Numbered from the stretch's first letter, positions 36,264-45,332 are shown. The stretch: 64,000 nt of DNA from Accumulibacter phosphatis (GCF_000024165.1 NC_013194.1:4340001-4404000), one strand, 5' to 3'. Program-made: numbers and translations. Notes: generated by a model not told the origin, from the sequence alone.

Positions 36264-37395
36264 TCAGGGCCTCCGGGAGCAGGTCTGCGGGGACGGCGAT
36301 GGTCTGCGGTGGCAGCGGCTGACTGCCTCCGGTCTGGCGCCAGGCGGTCAACTGATAGACATACGCCAGCACTTCGGCGACAGCCGCGTAAAGCCCTGCC
36401 GGGATCTCCCGATCGAGTTCGACGTGGCGATGCAGGGCTCTCGCCAACGGCGCCGCTTCGATCATCGGAATCCCGTTCTCCGCGCCGACCTGGCGTATCT
36501 TGAGGGCCACCTCGCCCATTCCCTTGGCCAGCACCTTGGGCGCCCGCATGCCGCTGCTGTAGGCCAGGGCCACCGCATAGTGAGTCGGATTGGTTACGAT
36601 CACGTCGGCGGCCGGTACCGCCGCCATCATTCGCTTGCGTGCCGCCTCCCGCTGCAACTGGCGGATGCGACCCTTGATCTCCGGGTTACCCTCCAGTTCC
36701 TTGCTTTCCTGCTTGACTTCCTGGCGACTCATCTTGAGCTTGTCATGGTACTGCCACAACTGGAAGGGAACGTCGATGGCAACGATCAGCAGCATCGCCG
36801 AGACGATGGCCAGAAAGCTGAAACTGAGCAAGTGGCCGGCACTCACCAGGCCAAGCTGGCCCGATTGCGCGAACATGGCGAGCAGATCGCCACGCTCGCT
36901 CCACAGGACGCCGACGGCAACCCCGCCGACGAGCAGGGCCTTGGCGACTGCCTTGACCAACTCCGCCAGTCCACTCCAGGAAACGAGCCGCGACAAGCCT
37001 TTCAGCGGATCCAGGCGAGACAGGTCCGGCTGCAGTGCCTTGGCGGAAAAGTTCCAGCTGCCGACAAAAAATGGCGACAGCAGGGCGGCGACAAGCAGCG
37101 CCACGAACAAGGGGGCGACCGACAGCAAGGCGTCGGCCGACAGGTCGGCCAGGCGAACCAACACCAACTGCGGCTCACGCGTCAGGCCGTGATCGAAAGC
37201 CAGACCTCGCCGGAAAACCGCGGCCATCCGCTGCACCATCCAAGGACCGATGAACCAGAACGCCGCCGCCGCAACGATCAGAATCAGGAACGCGCCAACC
37301 TCGCGCGAACGAGGGACCTGCCCCTCCTCGCGCGCCCTTTCGAGGCGTCTTGCCGACGCCGGTTCGGTTCTTTCGAGGTCGCTTTCCTCAGCCAT
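36256..37395 (-). CDS. flhB: Flagellar export switch protein FlhB
   Basis: 379 residues with four membrane segments (about 33-53, 90-112, 150-166 and 190-210) and a cytoplasmic domain with the self-cleaving motif NPTH at 269-272. FlhB interacts with FliK to change export specificity after hook completion. It is the first gene of a tightly overlapping run flhB-flhA-flhF-flhG-fliA-motC-motD. Confidence 0.97.
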   Translation of the reverse strand: MAEESDLERTEPASARRLERAREEGQVPRSREVGAFLILIVAAAAFWFIGPWMVQRMAAVFRRGLAFDHGLTREPQLVLVRLADLSADALLSVAPLFVALLVAALLSPFFVGSWNFSAKALQPDLSRLDPLKGLSRLVSWSGLAELVKAVAKALLVGGVAVGVLWSERGDLLAMFAQSGQLGLVSAGHLLSFSFLAIVSAMLLIVAIDVPFQLWQYHDKLKMSRQEVKQESKELEGNPEIKGRIRQLQREAARKRMMAAVPAADVIVTNPTHYAVALAYSSGMRAPKVLAKGMGEVALKIRQVGAENGIPMIEAAPLARALHRHVELDREIPAGLYAAVAEVLAYVYQLTAWRQTGGSQPLPPQTIAVPADLLPEALNG

Positions 37396-37421
37396 TTCGA
37401 GCTTCCAGTGTACTCGAGGCT

Positions 37422-37427
37422 ATTATA
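37422..37427 (-). promoter_or_regulatory. Possible sigma-70 -10 box upstream of flhB
   Basis: The minus strand has a perfect TATAAT 27 bases before the flhB ATG, in an unusually AT-rich stretch (37418-37475). No good -35 TTGACA is seen at 16-18 bases, and no sigma-54 or sigma-28 pattern is found here, so flhB may depend on a housekeeping promoter helped by an activator. Confidence 0.4.
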
Positions 37428-37518
37428 GGAAAAAACCATAAAAAATAGAGTCGTATGTGGGTTTATTTAGACGGATTCTTGGATAGTGGCAGAAGAGCAA
37501 CAGTTGTTGCGGCAACCC

Positions 37519-37545
37519 AAAAAAACAGGGAGCCGCGGCTCCCTG
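37519..37545 (-). terminator. Rho-independent terminator after cheA
   Basis: A 20-base perfect palindrome (arms CAGGGAGCCG / CGGCTCCCTG, 37526-37545) is followed on the minus strand by a run of seven T. It lies just beyond the cheA stop and ends the chemotaxis run before flhB. Confidence 0.9.
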
Positions 37546-37569
37546 GGTAGCTGGGTTCGCCAAGGTGCT

Positions 37570-39486
37570 TCAGCCAAAGAACTCCAGCGCCCGCGCATGG
37601 CCGGTGCGCGCATCGCGATCCGTTAGGGAGGCCAGATCGGAGAGCAATTCCTTCATGTCCAGGATCAGGACGATCTGCCCGTTGGAGAGCGTCGTCACAC
37701 CGGCGACGCCGCGCGGACGGAAATCGTCGAGCGCCTTGATCACCGCGTCATCACGTCCGGCAAAGTTGTCGACGGCGAGAATCAGACTGCGCTCCGTGGT
37801 CTGCATCAGGACGCCATACTCGGGCCGTTGCACCTGCGGCCAGCCGAGCAAACGCGAGAGGGCGATCACCGGCAGGATTTCGCCGCGCACGACCAGGGTT
37901 TCCTTGCCGCCGACTTCCTGCATCCGCGCATGATCGATCGGCAGGATCTCCCTGACCATCGACAGCGGCAGCGCAAACGGCTGATCGCCCAGCAAAACCA
38001 GCAGAACCGGCAGGATGGCCAGCGTCAGCGGCAGCGAGATGACGAACACCGAACCCTTGCCAGGCTCGGAGCGGATCTCGATCGAGCCATTGAGCTTCTG
38101 AATGTTCGTCTTGACGACATCCATGCCGACGCCGCGGCCCGATACCGCCGATGCCTGAGCCATCGTCGAGAAGCCGGGGAGGAAGATCAGGTTGAGGCTC
38201 TGCCGTTCATCAAGGGTATTGGCTTCCTCTTCGCTGATGATGTTCTTTTCGATCGCCTTCGCCCTGATCCGCTCGGGACTCATGCCGCGACCGTCGTCGG
38301 CAATGATCAACACGATGTGGTCGCCCTCCTGCCGCGCTTCCAGACGAACAATGCTCTTCACCTGCTTGCCGGCGGCCAGGCGCTCCTCCTGCGACTCGAC
38401 GCCATGGTCGACCGCATTGCGGATCAGGTGAATGAGGGGATCGGCCAAATCCTCAATCATCGTCTTGTCTACTTCGGTCTCTTCCCCGACCAGCGCCAGT
38501 TCGACATCCTTGCCCAACTGTCGCGCCAGATCCCGGGCAATCCGCGGGTACTTCTGGAACAAGCGACCGATCGGCTGCATCCGTGTCTTCATCACGGAAT
38601 TCTGCAAATCGGACACCAGCAGATCGAGTTGGCTGACCGCCTGATCGAGAGCCTGCAGCGTTTCGGTATCGGTTCTGCCGGCGAGAATATCCGCGCGCAG
38701 GCTGGTCAAGCGATTCTTGGTCAGACCGATCTCGCCGGACAGGTTGAGCACCTGATCCAGCCGCGCCGTGTCGACCCGGATGGTGGTCTCGCGTGCAGCC
38801 GCCTTCTCGTCAGCTCGCCGACCCGAGGGCGCACCGCTGACCGCAGCACCCGGCTTGTCCGTGGAGCGGCGTCCTTCGGGCGGGAAATGCGGCTGCAGCC
38901 CGGCCGTCTCATGCGCAGGCGTCGGCGCGGCCGGCGCCGCTACGGCCGGAAGCGCCGCCGGCCGACCGGTCAGTGCCCCATGCAGCGCTTGCCAGTCAGG
39001 GCCATCGGCTGGAACATTGGCCGTCGGCGCGGGCACCGGTGCTGGCGTCCCGGTCGCCGGCGTGGGAGCCGGAGAATCGGGCTTCCCCTCGACTTCACCT
39101 TCGAGCGCGGCACGCAGGGTAGCCGCCACGTCCGCGGGTGCAGGTTCCGGCTGTCTGCCCTGGGCGATCACCGCAAACATGTTGCGCACACCCTGGGTAG
39201 CCGCCATGATGGTATCCATCAAGGCCGGCGTCAGCGTCATCTGGGCATTCCTCAGCTTGTCGAAGAGATTCTCGGTCAGATGACAGAGCTTGACCAGTTC
39301 GACGGCGTTGAGAAAACCGGCCCCACCCTTGATCGTGTGAAAGCCACGAAAGATCTCGTTGAGCAAGCGATGATCATCGGGACTCCGCTCGAGATCAACG
39401 AGCTTGTTGTCGACGTCCGACAGCAGATCACCGGCTTCTTGCAGAAAATCCTGCAGCAGGTCTTCCATCCCGGCAAAATCACTCAT
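37570..39486 (-). CDS. cheA: Chemotaxis histidine kinase CheA
   Basis: 638 residues. The HPt domain carries phospho-site H50 (FRGFHTIKGGAGFL). A long Pro/Ala-rich region (about 120-225) replaces or carries a reduced P2 domain. It is followed by the dimerisation helices (about 240-300), an ATPase domain with N-box HLIRNAVDHG, GRGVGMDVV, and a C-terminal CheW-like domain. It phosphorylates CheY. AGGAG precedes the ATG. It follows cheZ by 9 bases and has a strong terminator behind it. Confidence 0.96.
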   Translation of the reverse strand: MSDFAGMEDLLQDFLQEAGDLLSDVDNKLVDLERSPDDHRLLNEIFRGFHTIKGGAGFLNAVELVKLCHLTENLFDKLRNAQMTLTPALMDTIMAATQGVRNMFAVIAQGRQPEPAPADVAATLRAALEGEVEGKPDSPAPTPATGTPAPVPAPTANVPADGPDWQALHGALTGRPAALPAVAAPAAPTPAHETAGLQPHFPPEGRRSTDKPGAAVSGAPSGRRADEKAAARETTIRVDTARLDQVLNLSGEIGLTKNRLTSLRADILAGRTDTETLQALDQAVSQLDLLVSDLQNSVMKTRMQPIGRLFQKYPRIARDLARQLGKDVELALVGEETEVDKTMIEDLADPLIHLIRNAVDHGVESQEERLAAGKQVKSIVRLEARQEGDHIVLIIADDGRGMSPERIRAKAIEKNIISEEEANTLDERQSLNLIFLPGFSTMAQASAVSGRGVGMDVVKTNIQKLNGSIEIRSEPGKGSVFVISLPLTLAILPVLLVLLGDQPFALPLSMVREILPIDHARMQEVGGKETLVVRGEILPVIALSRLLGWPQVQRPEYGVLMQTTERSLILAVDNFAGRDDAVIKALDDFRPRGVAGVTTLSNGQIVLILDMKELLSDLASLTDRDARTGHARALEFFG

Positions 39487-39495
39487 CGTAAGCTC

Positions 39496-40371
39496 CTAGA
39501 ATCCCAGGCTGCCAAGCAGGTCGTCGACCTGCTGCTGCGACGCAACGACGTCACTACGCCCGTCGGCGTTGATCACCGGCCCGTTGAGCAGACTGATCAC
39601 CGAGTCGGTTCGCCGTTCGCCGGGCATGGTCTCGATCAGCACCCCCATCAGCTCCGCCTCCAGTTCCTGGGCGACGGCGATGATCTTCTTGATCACTTGC
39701 CCGGTAAGATCCTGGAAGTCCTGCGCCATCATGATCTCGAGCAGTTGCGCCTTGGTCGCCGCGGTCTTCTCGGGCAGGCCCTGCTTGAGAAAAGATCGAG
39801 TCTCCTCGGCCAGACGCTTGAAGTCCTCGACGCCGATCTGATTGGCGAACAGCGCGTCCCACTTCGCCGCCAGAGCGGCCGACCCGGACTCCAAAGCCTC
39901 CTGCAGAGGGTTGGCAATGTCCGTCGCATTGAGAACCTTGCACGCCGCCTGCTCGGTCAGGTTGGCGACATAGGTAAGCCGGTCCCGGGTGTCCGGTATG
40001 GCCGCTACAGTGCTTTCCAGGAGTTCGTGGTAACCGAGTTGACCGAGCGTGTCGTGCAGTTGCCTTGCCATTTGCCCCACGCGATGGAAGACCTTGTCCT
40101 GACCCGGCCACGAATCGCCAGCCTCGGACGCGTCAGCGCCACTGTCGGCAGGTTTCGGGGCGCGCGTCGCGGCAACCGAATCGAACAGGGCCTGCAACTC
40201 GTCATTGTCGTCCAGATCGCCGCCACCTTCCCGCAACTGCTGAATCACCGACGGTCTCTGCGGCAAGGGTACCGCCGGTGCCGGTGCGGCCGTGACGCTG
40301 ATTCCCGAGGCAATGCTGTCGAAGAGATCCTCGAGATCCTTCGAATCACCAGACATGTTGGCGTCGCTCAT
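39496..40371 (-). CDS. cheZ: CheY-P phosphatase CheZ
   Basis: 291 residues from ATG at 40371, one base after the cheY stop (TGAAATG), so coupled translation is likely; the frame is open 7 codons further into cheY. The long four-helix-bundle phosphatase region includes AQDFQDLTGQVIKKI (about 200-214), with the catalytic glutamine region. The C-terminal VDDLLGSLGF is the CheY-P-binding tail. CheZ removes phosphate from CheY to end a tumble/reversal signal. Confidence 0.93.
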   Translation of the reverse strand: MSDANMSGDSKDLEDLFDSIASGISVTAAPAPAVPLPQRPSVIQQLREGGGDLDDNDELQALFDSVAATRAPKPADSGADASEAGDSWPGQDKVFHRVGQMARQLHDTLGQLGYHELLESTVAAIPDTRDRLTYVANLTEQAACKVLNATDIANPLQEALESGSAALAAKWDALFANQIGVEDFKRLAEETRSFLKQGLPEKTAATKAQLLEIMMAQDFQDLTGQVIKKIIAVAQELEAELMGVLIETMPGERRTDSVISLLNGPVINADGRSDVVASQQQVDDLLGSLGF

Positions 40372-40372
40372 T

Positions 40373-40762
40373 TCAGCCACCCATCTTGTCAAAAATCTTC
40401 TGCAGTTTCTCCGCCAGAGTCGCGGCCGTGAATGGCTTGACGATGTAACCGCTGGCCCCGGCCCCGGCGGCGGCGATGATGTTTTCGCGCTTGGCTTCGG
40501 CGGTGATCATCAGGACCGGCAGGTGCTTGAGCGCCGGTGACTGGCGGATTGCCTGCAGGAGTTGCAGGCCGTCCATATTCGGCATGTTCCAGTCGGTGAC
40601 GACGAACTGGAATGAATCGTTCTGCAGCTTCTGCAGCGCCATCACGCCGTCTTCGGCCTCGTCGACGTTGGCGAAGCCCAGTTCCTTGAGGAGATTCCTG
40701 ACGATACGGCGCATCGTCGAAAAATCATCCACCACGAGAATCCTCATCTTTGGATCAGCCAT
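40373..40762 (-). CDS. cheY: Chemotaxis response regulator CheY
   Basis: 129 residues, a stand-alone receiver. The acidic pocket D12/D13 and phospho-acceptor D57 (VVTDWNMPNMDG) are present, as are the TAEA and KPFTA motifs near the C-terminus. CheY-P binds FliM. It sits between cheV and cheZ in the run cheV-cheV-cheY-cheZ-cheA. Confidence 0.97.
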   Translation of the reverse strand: MADPKMRILVVDDFSTMRRIVRNLLKELGFANVDEAEDGVMALQKLQNDSFQFVVTDWNMPNMDGLQLLQAIRQSPALKHLPVLMITAEAKRENIIAAAGAGASGYIVKPFTAATLAEKLQKIFDKMGG

Positions 40763-40790
40763 TCTTCACTCCCGGTTGCATTTTGTCCTT

Positions 40791-41729
40791 TCAGCGCTCG
40801 AGCCAGGGGCGCAGCGTGTCGGCAAGGATCTCGGCGTCGAATTTGGCGACGTAGGCGTCGACGCCAACCGTTTTCCCCATCGCGTGATTGGCCTGCGACG
40901 ACAGCGACGAATGCATGACCACGGGAATTCCCGCAAAGCGTGCGTCGCCCTTGATGTTCTTGGTGAGCACATAGCCGTCCATCTCCGGCATCTCGGCGTC
41001 GACCAGGATCAGGCGGATCTCGTCGCGCACTGCCCGGCCAGTCTGCGCAGCATGGGCGGCGATTGCCTGGAGGCGGCTCCAGGCTTCCGCGCCATTGGTG
41101 GCATGCTTGTGCTTGACGCCGAGCTTGTCGAGAACCTCGCCGATCTTGCGTCGGGCAACAATCGAATCATCGGCGAAAAATATGCTCAGATCCTCAGCGA
41201 TGTTGACCGGCGGGATATCGACGATGATCGCCTCGCCGAAGGCATTCGCCAGGATCTGCTCGACATCGAGAATCGAGACCAGATTGCCGTCGTCGAGCTC
41301 GGTAATCGCCGTGATCAGACCCTGATTGGTCGACAAGACGCTTTCGGGAGCCTTGACCTTCTCCCAATCCACGCGAATGATCCGGTCCACTTCATGCACC
41401 AGAAAACCCAGCGTGCGCTTGGAGTATTCGGCGACCATCATCGTCTTGCCATACTCATGCGGTTGATCCTGATGCTCGAGAAACGAAATCAACGAGAGGA
41501 CCGGTATGACGTTGCCACGCAGGGATATCAGGCCTTCGACGCCGCGCGGCATGTTCGGCGTCTTGGTGATGTGCGGTGTCCGCCCGACCTCGCGCACCTT
41601 GAAGACGTTGATCCCGAACGTCTCGCGCGTACCGAGGGAGAACAGCAGGATCTCCATCTTGTTCGAACCGGCAAGCCGCGTCCGTGCGTCCACGCCCTCG
41701 AGCAGGTTTTTCTTTTCAGCCAAATCCAT
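40791..41729 (-). CDS. cheV: Chemotaxis coupling protein CheV (copy 1)
   Basis: 312 residues: an N-terminal CheW-like domain (about 15-165, ILLFSLGTRETFGINVFKVREV, GVEGLISLRGNVIPVLSL) and a C-terminal receiver (about 180-310, LILVDAEMPEMDGYVLTKNIK). CheV couples receptors to CheA and adapts through its receiver. It is a tandem paralogue of the next gene upstream. No cheW is in the window, so the CheV pair may do part of that work. Confidence 0.94.
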   Translation of the reverse strand: MDLAEKKNLLEGVDARTRLAGSNKMEILLFSLGTRETFGINVFKVREVGRTPHITKTPNMPRGVEGLISLRGNVIPVLSLISFLEHQDQPHEYGKTMMVAEYSKRTLGFLVHEVDRIIRVDWEKVKAPESVLSTNQGLITAITELDDGNLVSILDVEQILANAFGEAIIVDIPPVNIAEDLSIFFADDSIVARRKIGEVLDKLGVKHKHATNGAEAWSRLQAIAAHAAQTGRAVRDEIRLILVDAEMPEMDGYVLTKNIKGDARFAGIPVVMHSSLSSQANHAMGKTVGVDAYVAKFDAEILADTLRPWLER

Positions 41730-41750
41730 CTTGTCGCTCCCGAGAAATCC

Positions 41751-42728
41751 CTAGGTCAGGTCCGCTGGCAACGCCGGCACGGTACCCACCAGCAGCCTGC
41801 GCGTCAGCGTTTCCGACAAGCGCTGCGGTTCGAATTTTGGCACATACTCATCGACGCCGACGGACTTGCCCAGTTGCTGGTTGGACATCCCGGACAACGA
41901 CGAATGCATGATCACGGGTACGCCGACGAAACGCGGATCGGACTTGATCCTCTTGGTCAGAATGTAGCCATCCATCTCCGGCATTTCGATGTCGGTGAGG
42001 ACGAGACTGATCAGGTCGGTGACTTTCTGGCCGGACGCCTGCGCGTAGGCCGCCACCTTCTCCAGTTCATCCCAGGCTTCGCGGCCGTTGATCGCTGCCT
42101 GCGACTTCACGCCCATGGCGTCCAGAGTGCGCTGGATCTGCTTGCGTGCCACCGTCGAGTCGTCGGCAAAGAAGACCGTCAGGCCCGGATGATCGAGCGG
42201 CTTGATATTGCGGTAAACGCTCTCGTCGTCGTAGTTGGTCGTTTCCGACAAAATCTTCTCGACGTCCATCAGCATCACCAGGCGACCGTCAGGCAATTCG
42301 GTGACCGCCGTTACCAGGCCACCCATCTCGGCCAGGAGCATCGCCGGCGGCACCCGCATCTGACTCCAGTCGAGACGCAGAATGGTATCCACCCCCTCGA
42401 CCAGAAAACCCTGCGTATGCCCGGCGTATTCGGTGACGATCATGATCGAGCGAGGGGTCTGCGTATCGACGCCGGCATAACGGGCAAGATCGACGACCGG
42501 GACCAGCGCGCCGCGCAGGCTGACCATCCCTTCGACCGACGGAGGCATCTCGGGCGCCGCAGTGATCGGCGGCGTGCGCATCACCTCACGAACCTTGAAA
42601 ACATTGATCCCGAAGGTTTCGCGTCGGCCTGTGCGGGCGTCGGTCCCGAGCATGAACAGCAGAATCTCCAGCTTGTTGGTACCCGCCAGCTTCGTGCGAG
42701 CATCGATATTCTTCAGTAGATCGGACAT
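41751..42728 (-). CDS. cheV: Chemotaxis coupling protein CheV (copy 2)
   Basis: 325 residues with the same CheW-receiver layout as its neighbour (DARTKLAGTNKLEILLF, GINVFKVREVMRTPPIT, LVLTDIEMPEMDGYILTKRIK). A short insertion (GTDARTGRRE) lies in the first CheW strand pair. It lies 21 bases upstream of copy 1 and is the first gene of the che run. Sequence similarity is strongest at the ends of both domains, which supports an old tandem duplication. Confidence 0.94.
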   Translation of the reverse strand: MSDLLKNIDARTKLAGTNKLEILLFMLGTDARTGRRETFGINVFKVREVMRTPPITAAPEMPPSVEGMVSLRGALVPVVDLARYAGVDTQTPRSIMIVTEYAGHTQGFLVEGVDTILRLDWSQMRVPPAMLLAEMGGLVTAVTELPDGRLVMLMDVEKILSETTNYDDESVYRNIKPLDHPGLTVFFADDSTVARKQIQRTLDAMGVKSQAAINGREAWDELEKVAAYAQASGQKVTDLISLVLTDIEMPEMDGYILTKRIKSDPRFVGVPVIMHSSLSGMSNQQLGKSVGVDEYVPKFEPQRLSETLTRRLLVGTVPALPADLT

Positions 42729-42812
42729 TTCTCTTTTCCCTCGCAGCGAAAGCCGCAGCAGCGTCTCTCAAGACATCTTAATCCAAACAGGCACCGCTGC
42801 GTACTGATGGCA

Positions 42813-42828
42813 CGCTGCACGTGCAGCG
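42813..42828. promoter_or_regulatory. 16-bp perfect palindrome upstream of cheV
   Basis: CGCTGCACGTGCAGCG is a perfect 16-base inverted repeat in the 112-base gap between the chemoreceptor stop and the first cheV. It is not followed by a T run on either strand, so it is more likely an operator or mRNA structure than a terminator. Function unknown. Confidence 0.4.
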
Positions 42829-42840
42829 CCGCACGCCGGT

Positions 42841-44538
42841 TCACATCGCGGTCTGGTAGCCAATCCGGAAGCCACCCCAATGGCGACCCTTGACATAGAT
42901 CGGTGCCGAGATGTCGTGCAGCACCTCGCCGGTATCGCGCCGGTAGGTCTGCAGGAGGAACGGCTGCCGGTGCGTGCCGCAACGTTTGCCGACCGGGTCA
43001 TCGAAGACCCGCTTGGTGCGGTTGTTCACGAAATCGACCTTTTCATTGCCGGTCAGCGGCTGCGAGAATCTCCGGTTGTGAGTCGGCACATAGCCGTTGC
43101 GGTCGATGCAGATGGCGTAGGTCAGCCAGTTGTGTTGCGCTACCAGATTCTCCTGCAGCGGCGCGATGGCTTGATCGGTGTAGTCGTCGAAACGGGTCTT
43201 GAACTTCGCCGGCCGGGTATTGGGAATCGGCTGGTATCGGTCGTCGAAGAGATCGTCGATCTTGATTCTCCCCGCGTCGATCGCCTGCTCGAAGATCCGC
43301 GCCACGCCCAACGCGGCCTGGCCAACGATCTCGGGCATTCTGGCGTGCGTAGCGACGGCCTGCTCGCCGGCCTGGCCGAGCTTGAAGACGTTGCTGATCT
43401 CGCGCAGGTTCTCGGCCAGACACTGAACGTGGTCAACGGCGACCAGCGCCTGCTCCGTAACCGCGTTGTTCGTTTCCGCCATTTCGCGGATGCGGCCCAC
43501 ATGCTCGGCAATGCTCTGCCCCGTACGACCCTGCTGACCAACCGAGGCCGCAATCGCCTCGACCTTTTCCATCGTCTCGCGCGCACCACTATTGATACGC
43601 TCGAGCGACTGCGCCGCCTGCCGGGCGAGTTCGGCGCCATTGCGGGCCTGCCCGGTGCCGGCTTCGATACTGGTGATGGCGCTCTCCGTCTCGCCCTGGA
43701 TGGCGCCAATCATCTGACTGATTTCGCCGGTTGCCTGCGCCGTGCGTTCAGCAAGTTTGCGCACTTCATCGGCAACCACCGCGAAGCCGCGCCCCTGGTC
43801 ACCGGCGCGAGCCGCCTCGATCGCGGCATTGAGCGCCAGCAGGTTGGTCTGGTCGGCGATCTCGCGAATCGTCTGGACGATTCCACTGATCGCTTTCGAG
43901 CGTTCGCCGAGCGCACATACCACCCGCGCCGACTGCGTCACCGAGGCGGCAATCCGCTCCATTTCCGCCGCCGCGCTGTGCACGATCTGCATGCCCTCGG
44001 TCGACAGGCTGTTCGATGTCTCCGAAATCCCGGCCGTTTCGCTGGCATTCCGACTGACCTGATTCATGTTCTCGGTCAATTCACCCATCGCGCTGGCCGT
44101 CGCCAGCGCCGCGTCACGTTGCTGCTTCGAGCCCGAGGCCACCCGCTTCGAGTCGTCGATCAGCTGTCCGGAAGCATTGGCGACTTCGACCGAGTTGAAG
44201 AGCACCTTGCCGACGATGGTCGCAAAGCTCCCGATCAGGCGGTTGAAGTCGGCGGCCAGCGCAGCGATTTCGTCCTTTCCTTCGACGATTGCCCGACGTG
44301 TCAGGTCACCGTCGGCATACATCGTGGCAATCACGCGTTGCAGCCGTTTCAGACGGCCGACCACGCTCATCTCGAGGAAAGCGGCGAGCACGACGGTAAC
44401 CACCGCCAGAAGCCCTAGCGCCGCCAGCCAGCCGTAGAGGCCGCCACCGAAGACGCCATTCCCCAACCAGCCAAGCAGCGCCGCCGCGGCCACCTGCAGG
44501 GCCAGTGCCGCACGCATCCTCCAGGCTACTCCGCTCAT
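42841..44538 (-). CDS. Methyl-accepting chemotaxis protein with C-terminal sensor domain
   Basis: 565 residues. Two hydrophobic segments near the N-terminus (about 8-28 and 32-54) leave almost no periplasmic loop. HAMP-like sequence (about 55-110) is followed by the signalling domain with hairpin tip EIADQTNLLALNAAIEAARAGDQGRGFAVVADEVRKLAERT (about 222-262). After it comes a C-terminal globular region (about 420-565; WLTYAICIDRNGYVPTHNRRFS, GEVLHDISAPIYVKGRHWGGFRIGY), probably a cytoplasmic PAS/Cache-like sensor. A sigma-28 promoter lies upstream, with GAGGAGGAA before the ATG. Ligand unknown. Confidence 0.92.
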   Translation of the reverse strand: MSGVAWRMRAALALQVAAAALLGWLGNGVFGGGLYGWLAALGLLAVVTVVLAAFLEMSVVGRLKRLQRVIATMYADGDLTRRAIVEGKDEIAALAADFNRLIGSFATIVGKVLFNSVEVANASGQLIDDSKRVASGSKQQRDAALATASAMGELTENMNQVSRNASETAGISETSNSLSTEGMQIVHSAAAEMERIAASVTQSARVVCALGERSKAISGIVQTIREIADQTNLLALNAAIEAARAGDQGRGFAVVADEVRKLAERTAQATGEISQMIGAIQGETESAITSIEAGTGQARNGAELARQAAQSLERINSGARETMEKVEAIAASVGQQGRTGQSIAEHVGRIREMAETNNAVTEQALVAVDHVQCLAENLREISNVFKLGQAGEQAVATHARMPEIVGQAALGVARIFEQAIDAGRIKIDDLFDDRYQPIPNTRPAKFKTRFDDYTDQAIAPLQENLVAQHNWLTYAICIDRNGYVPTHNRRFSQPLTGNEKVDFVNNRTKRVFDDPVGKRCGTHRQPFLLQTYRRDTGEVLHDISAPIYVKGRHWGGFRIGYQTAM

Positions 44539-44595
44539 CGCCAGTTCCTCCTCGTCAGTGGTCGTCCCTCGTTGTATTTCTTCTCATAAGAAACG

Positions 44596-44622
44596 TATAC
44601 GGCATGCGGCGGCGAATCTTTA
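44596..44622 (-). promoter_or_regulatory. Sigma-28 (FliA) promoter of the chemoreceptor gene
   Basis: On the minus strand TAAA-N15-GCCGTATA matches TAAA-N15-GCCGATAA with exact spacing; the -10 keeps GCCG. The predicted start is near 44589, giving a leader of about 50 bases before the ATG at 44538. Confidence 0.82.
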
Positions 44623-44903
44623 GGCCACGCGGGCCGACAGGCTGGCGAGATTCCTCGCCGCAAGGGCGTGCGCGGTCAACGACCCGCGAATGCCGCCGGC
44701 AGCGATTCATGGTTGGTGGCCGGCGCCATCTGCCCACGCATGATCACCGAGTCGAGGGATGGGCAACGACAGTCGCCGAGCGCCAAGCAGATCCTCGCGC
44801 CAATGCCATAGTCCACGCTGGCGCGATGCGCGAATGGCCTCAGCCATGATCGCGAATCTGGCACCGCAAGCCCAGGCTGTGGCCGACTGTCGACACGTCG
44901 CAA
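44623..44903. other. Gap between fliW and the chemoreceptor promoter
   Basis: 281 bases with no convincing gene on either strand. The frames here are short, lack ribosome-binding sites and have no family features. No csrA, which often sits beside fliW, is found. I see no terminator or further sigma-54 site. Confidence 0.6.
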
Positions 44904-45332
44904 TCAGCGGGCACGATAGAGCAGCGTCGGATGAACTTCCTGCAGGACCTTCTGCATCGCCCGGCGGTTGATTGGGTTCAGAATGATCGGCGAACGCGTG
45001 TTGGCGGCGATCTTCCCGCCCTCCGCCTCGTCGCGATAGACGATGACCACCACCACTGCATCCTCAGCCCTCTCCAGGCCAAGCAGAGCACAGTCGGTAT
45101 CGGCGAGTTCGATCTGGTATTCGAGATCGAGCGTCTCCGGCGCCACGATTGGGAACATCACCGACGGATCGTCGAGCGACTGCAACCAGAAGACGGTCGG
45201 CTTGCCTTCCTCGTGGAAAACCTTGAAACGCTTGCAGTCGACAAAGCCCGCGACTCCGTCGGCAAACGTGAATACGGTCTCCGGATCAACCGGCACATCC
45301 TTGAGACCGAAGTGTTCGATATCGATTTTCAT
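44904..45332 (-). CDS. fliW: Flagellar assembly factor FliW
   Basis: 142 residues, normal length. FliW binds flagellin and, when free, the translation regulator CsrA. The pattern TVFTFADGVAGFVDCKRFKVF, PVDPETV near the N-terminus, VVIVYRDEAEGGKIAANTRSPIILNPINRRAMQKVL near the C-terminus marks the family. It stands alone between the chemoreceptor and a diguanylate cyclase; neither csrA nor flagellin is in the window. Confidence 0.93.
   Translation of the reverse strand: MKIDIEHFGLKDVPVDPETVFTFADGVAGFVDCKRFKVFHEEGKPTVFWLQSLDDPSVMFPIVAPETLDLEYQIELADTDCALLGLERAEDAVVVVIVYRDEAEGGKIAANTRSPIILNPINRRAMQKVLQEVHPTLLYRAR

Noticed and set aside
45105..45131. TATCGGC in fliW as a sigma-28 -10 box
   Set aside because: The base word is right, but the -35 at 15 bases is TTCG on that strand pattern rather than TTTA, and it lies inside coding sequence.
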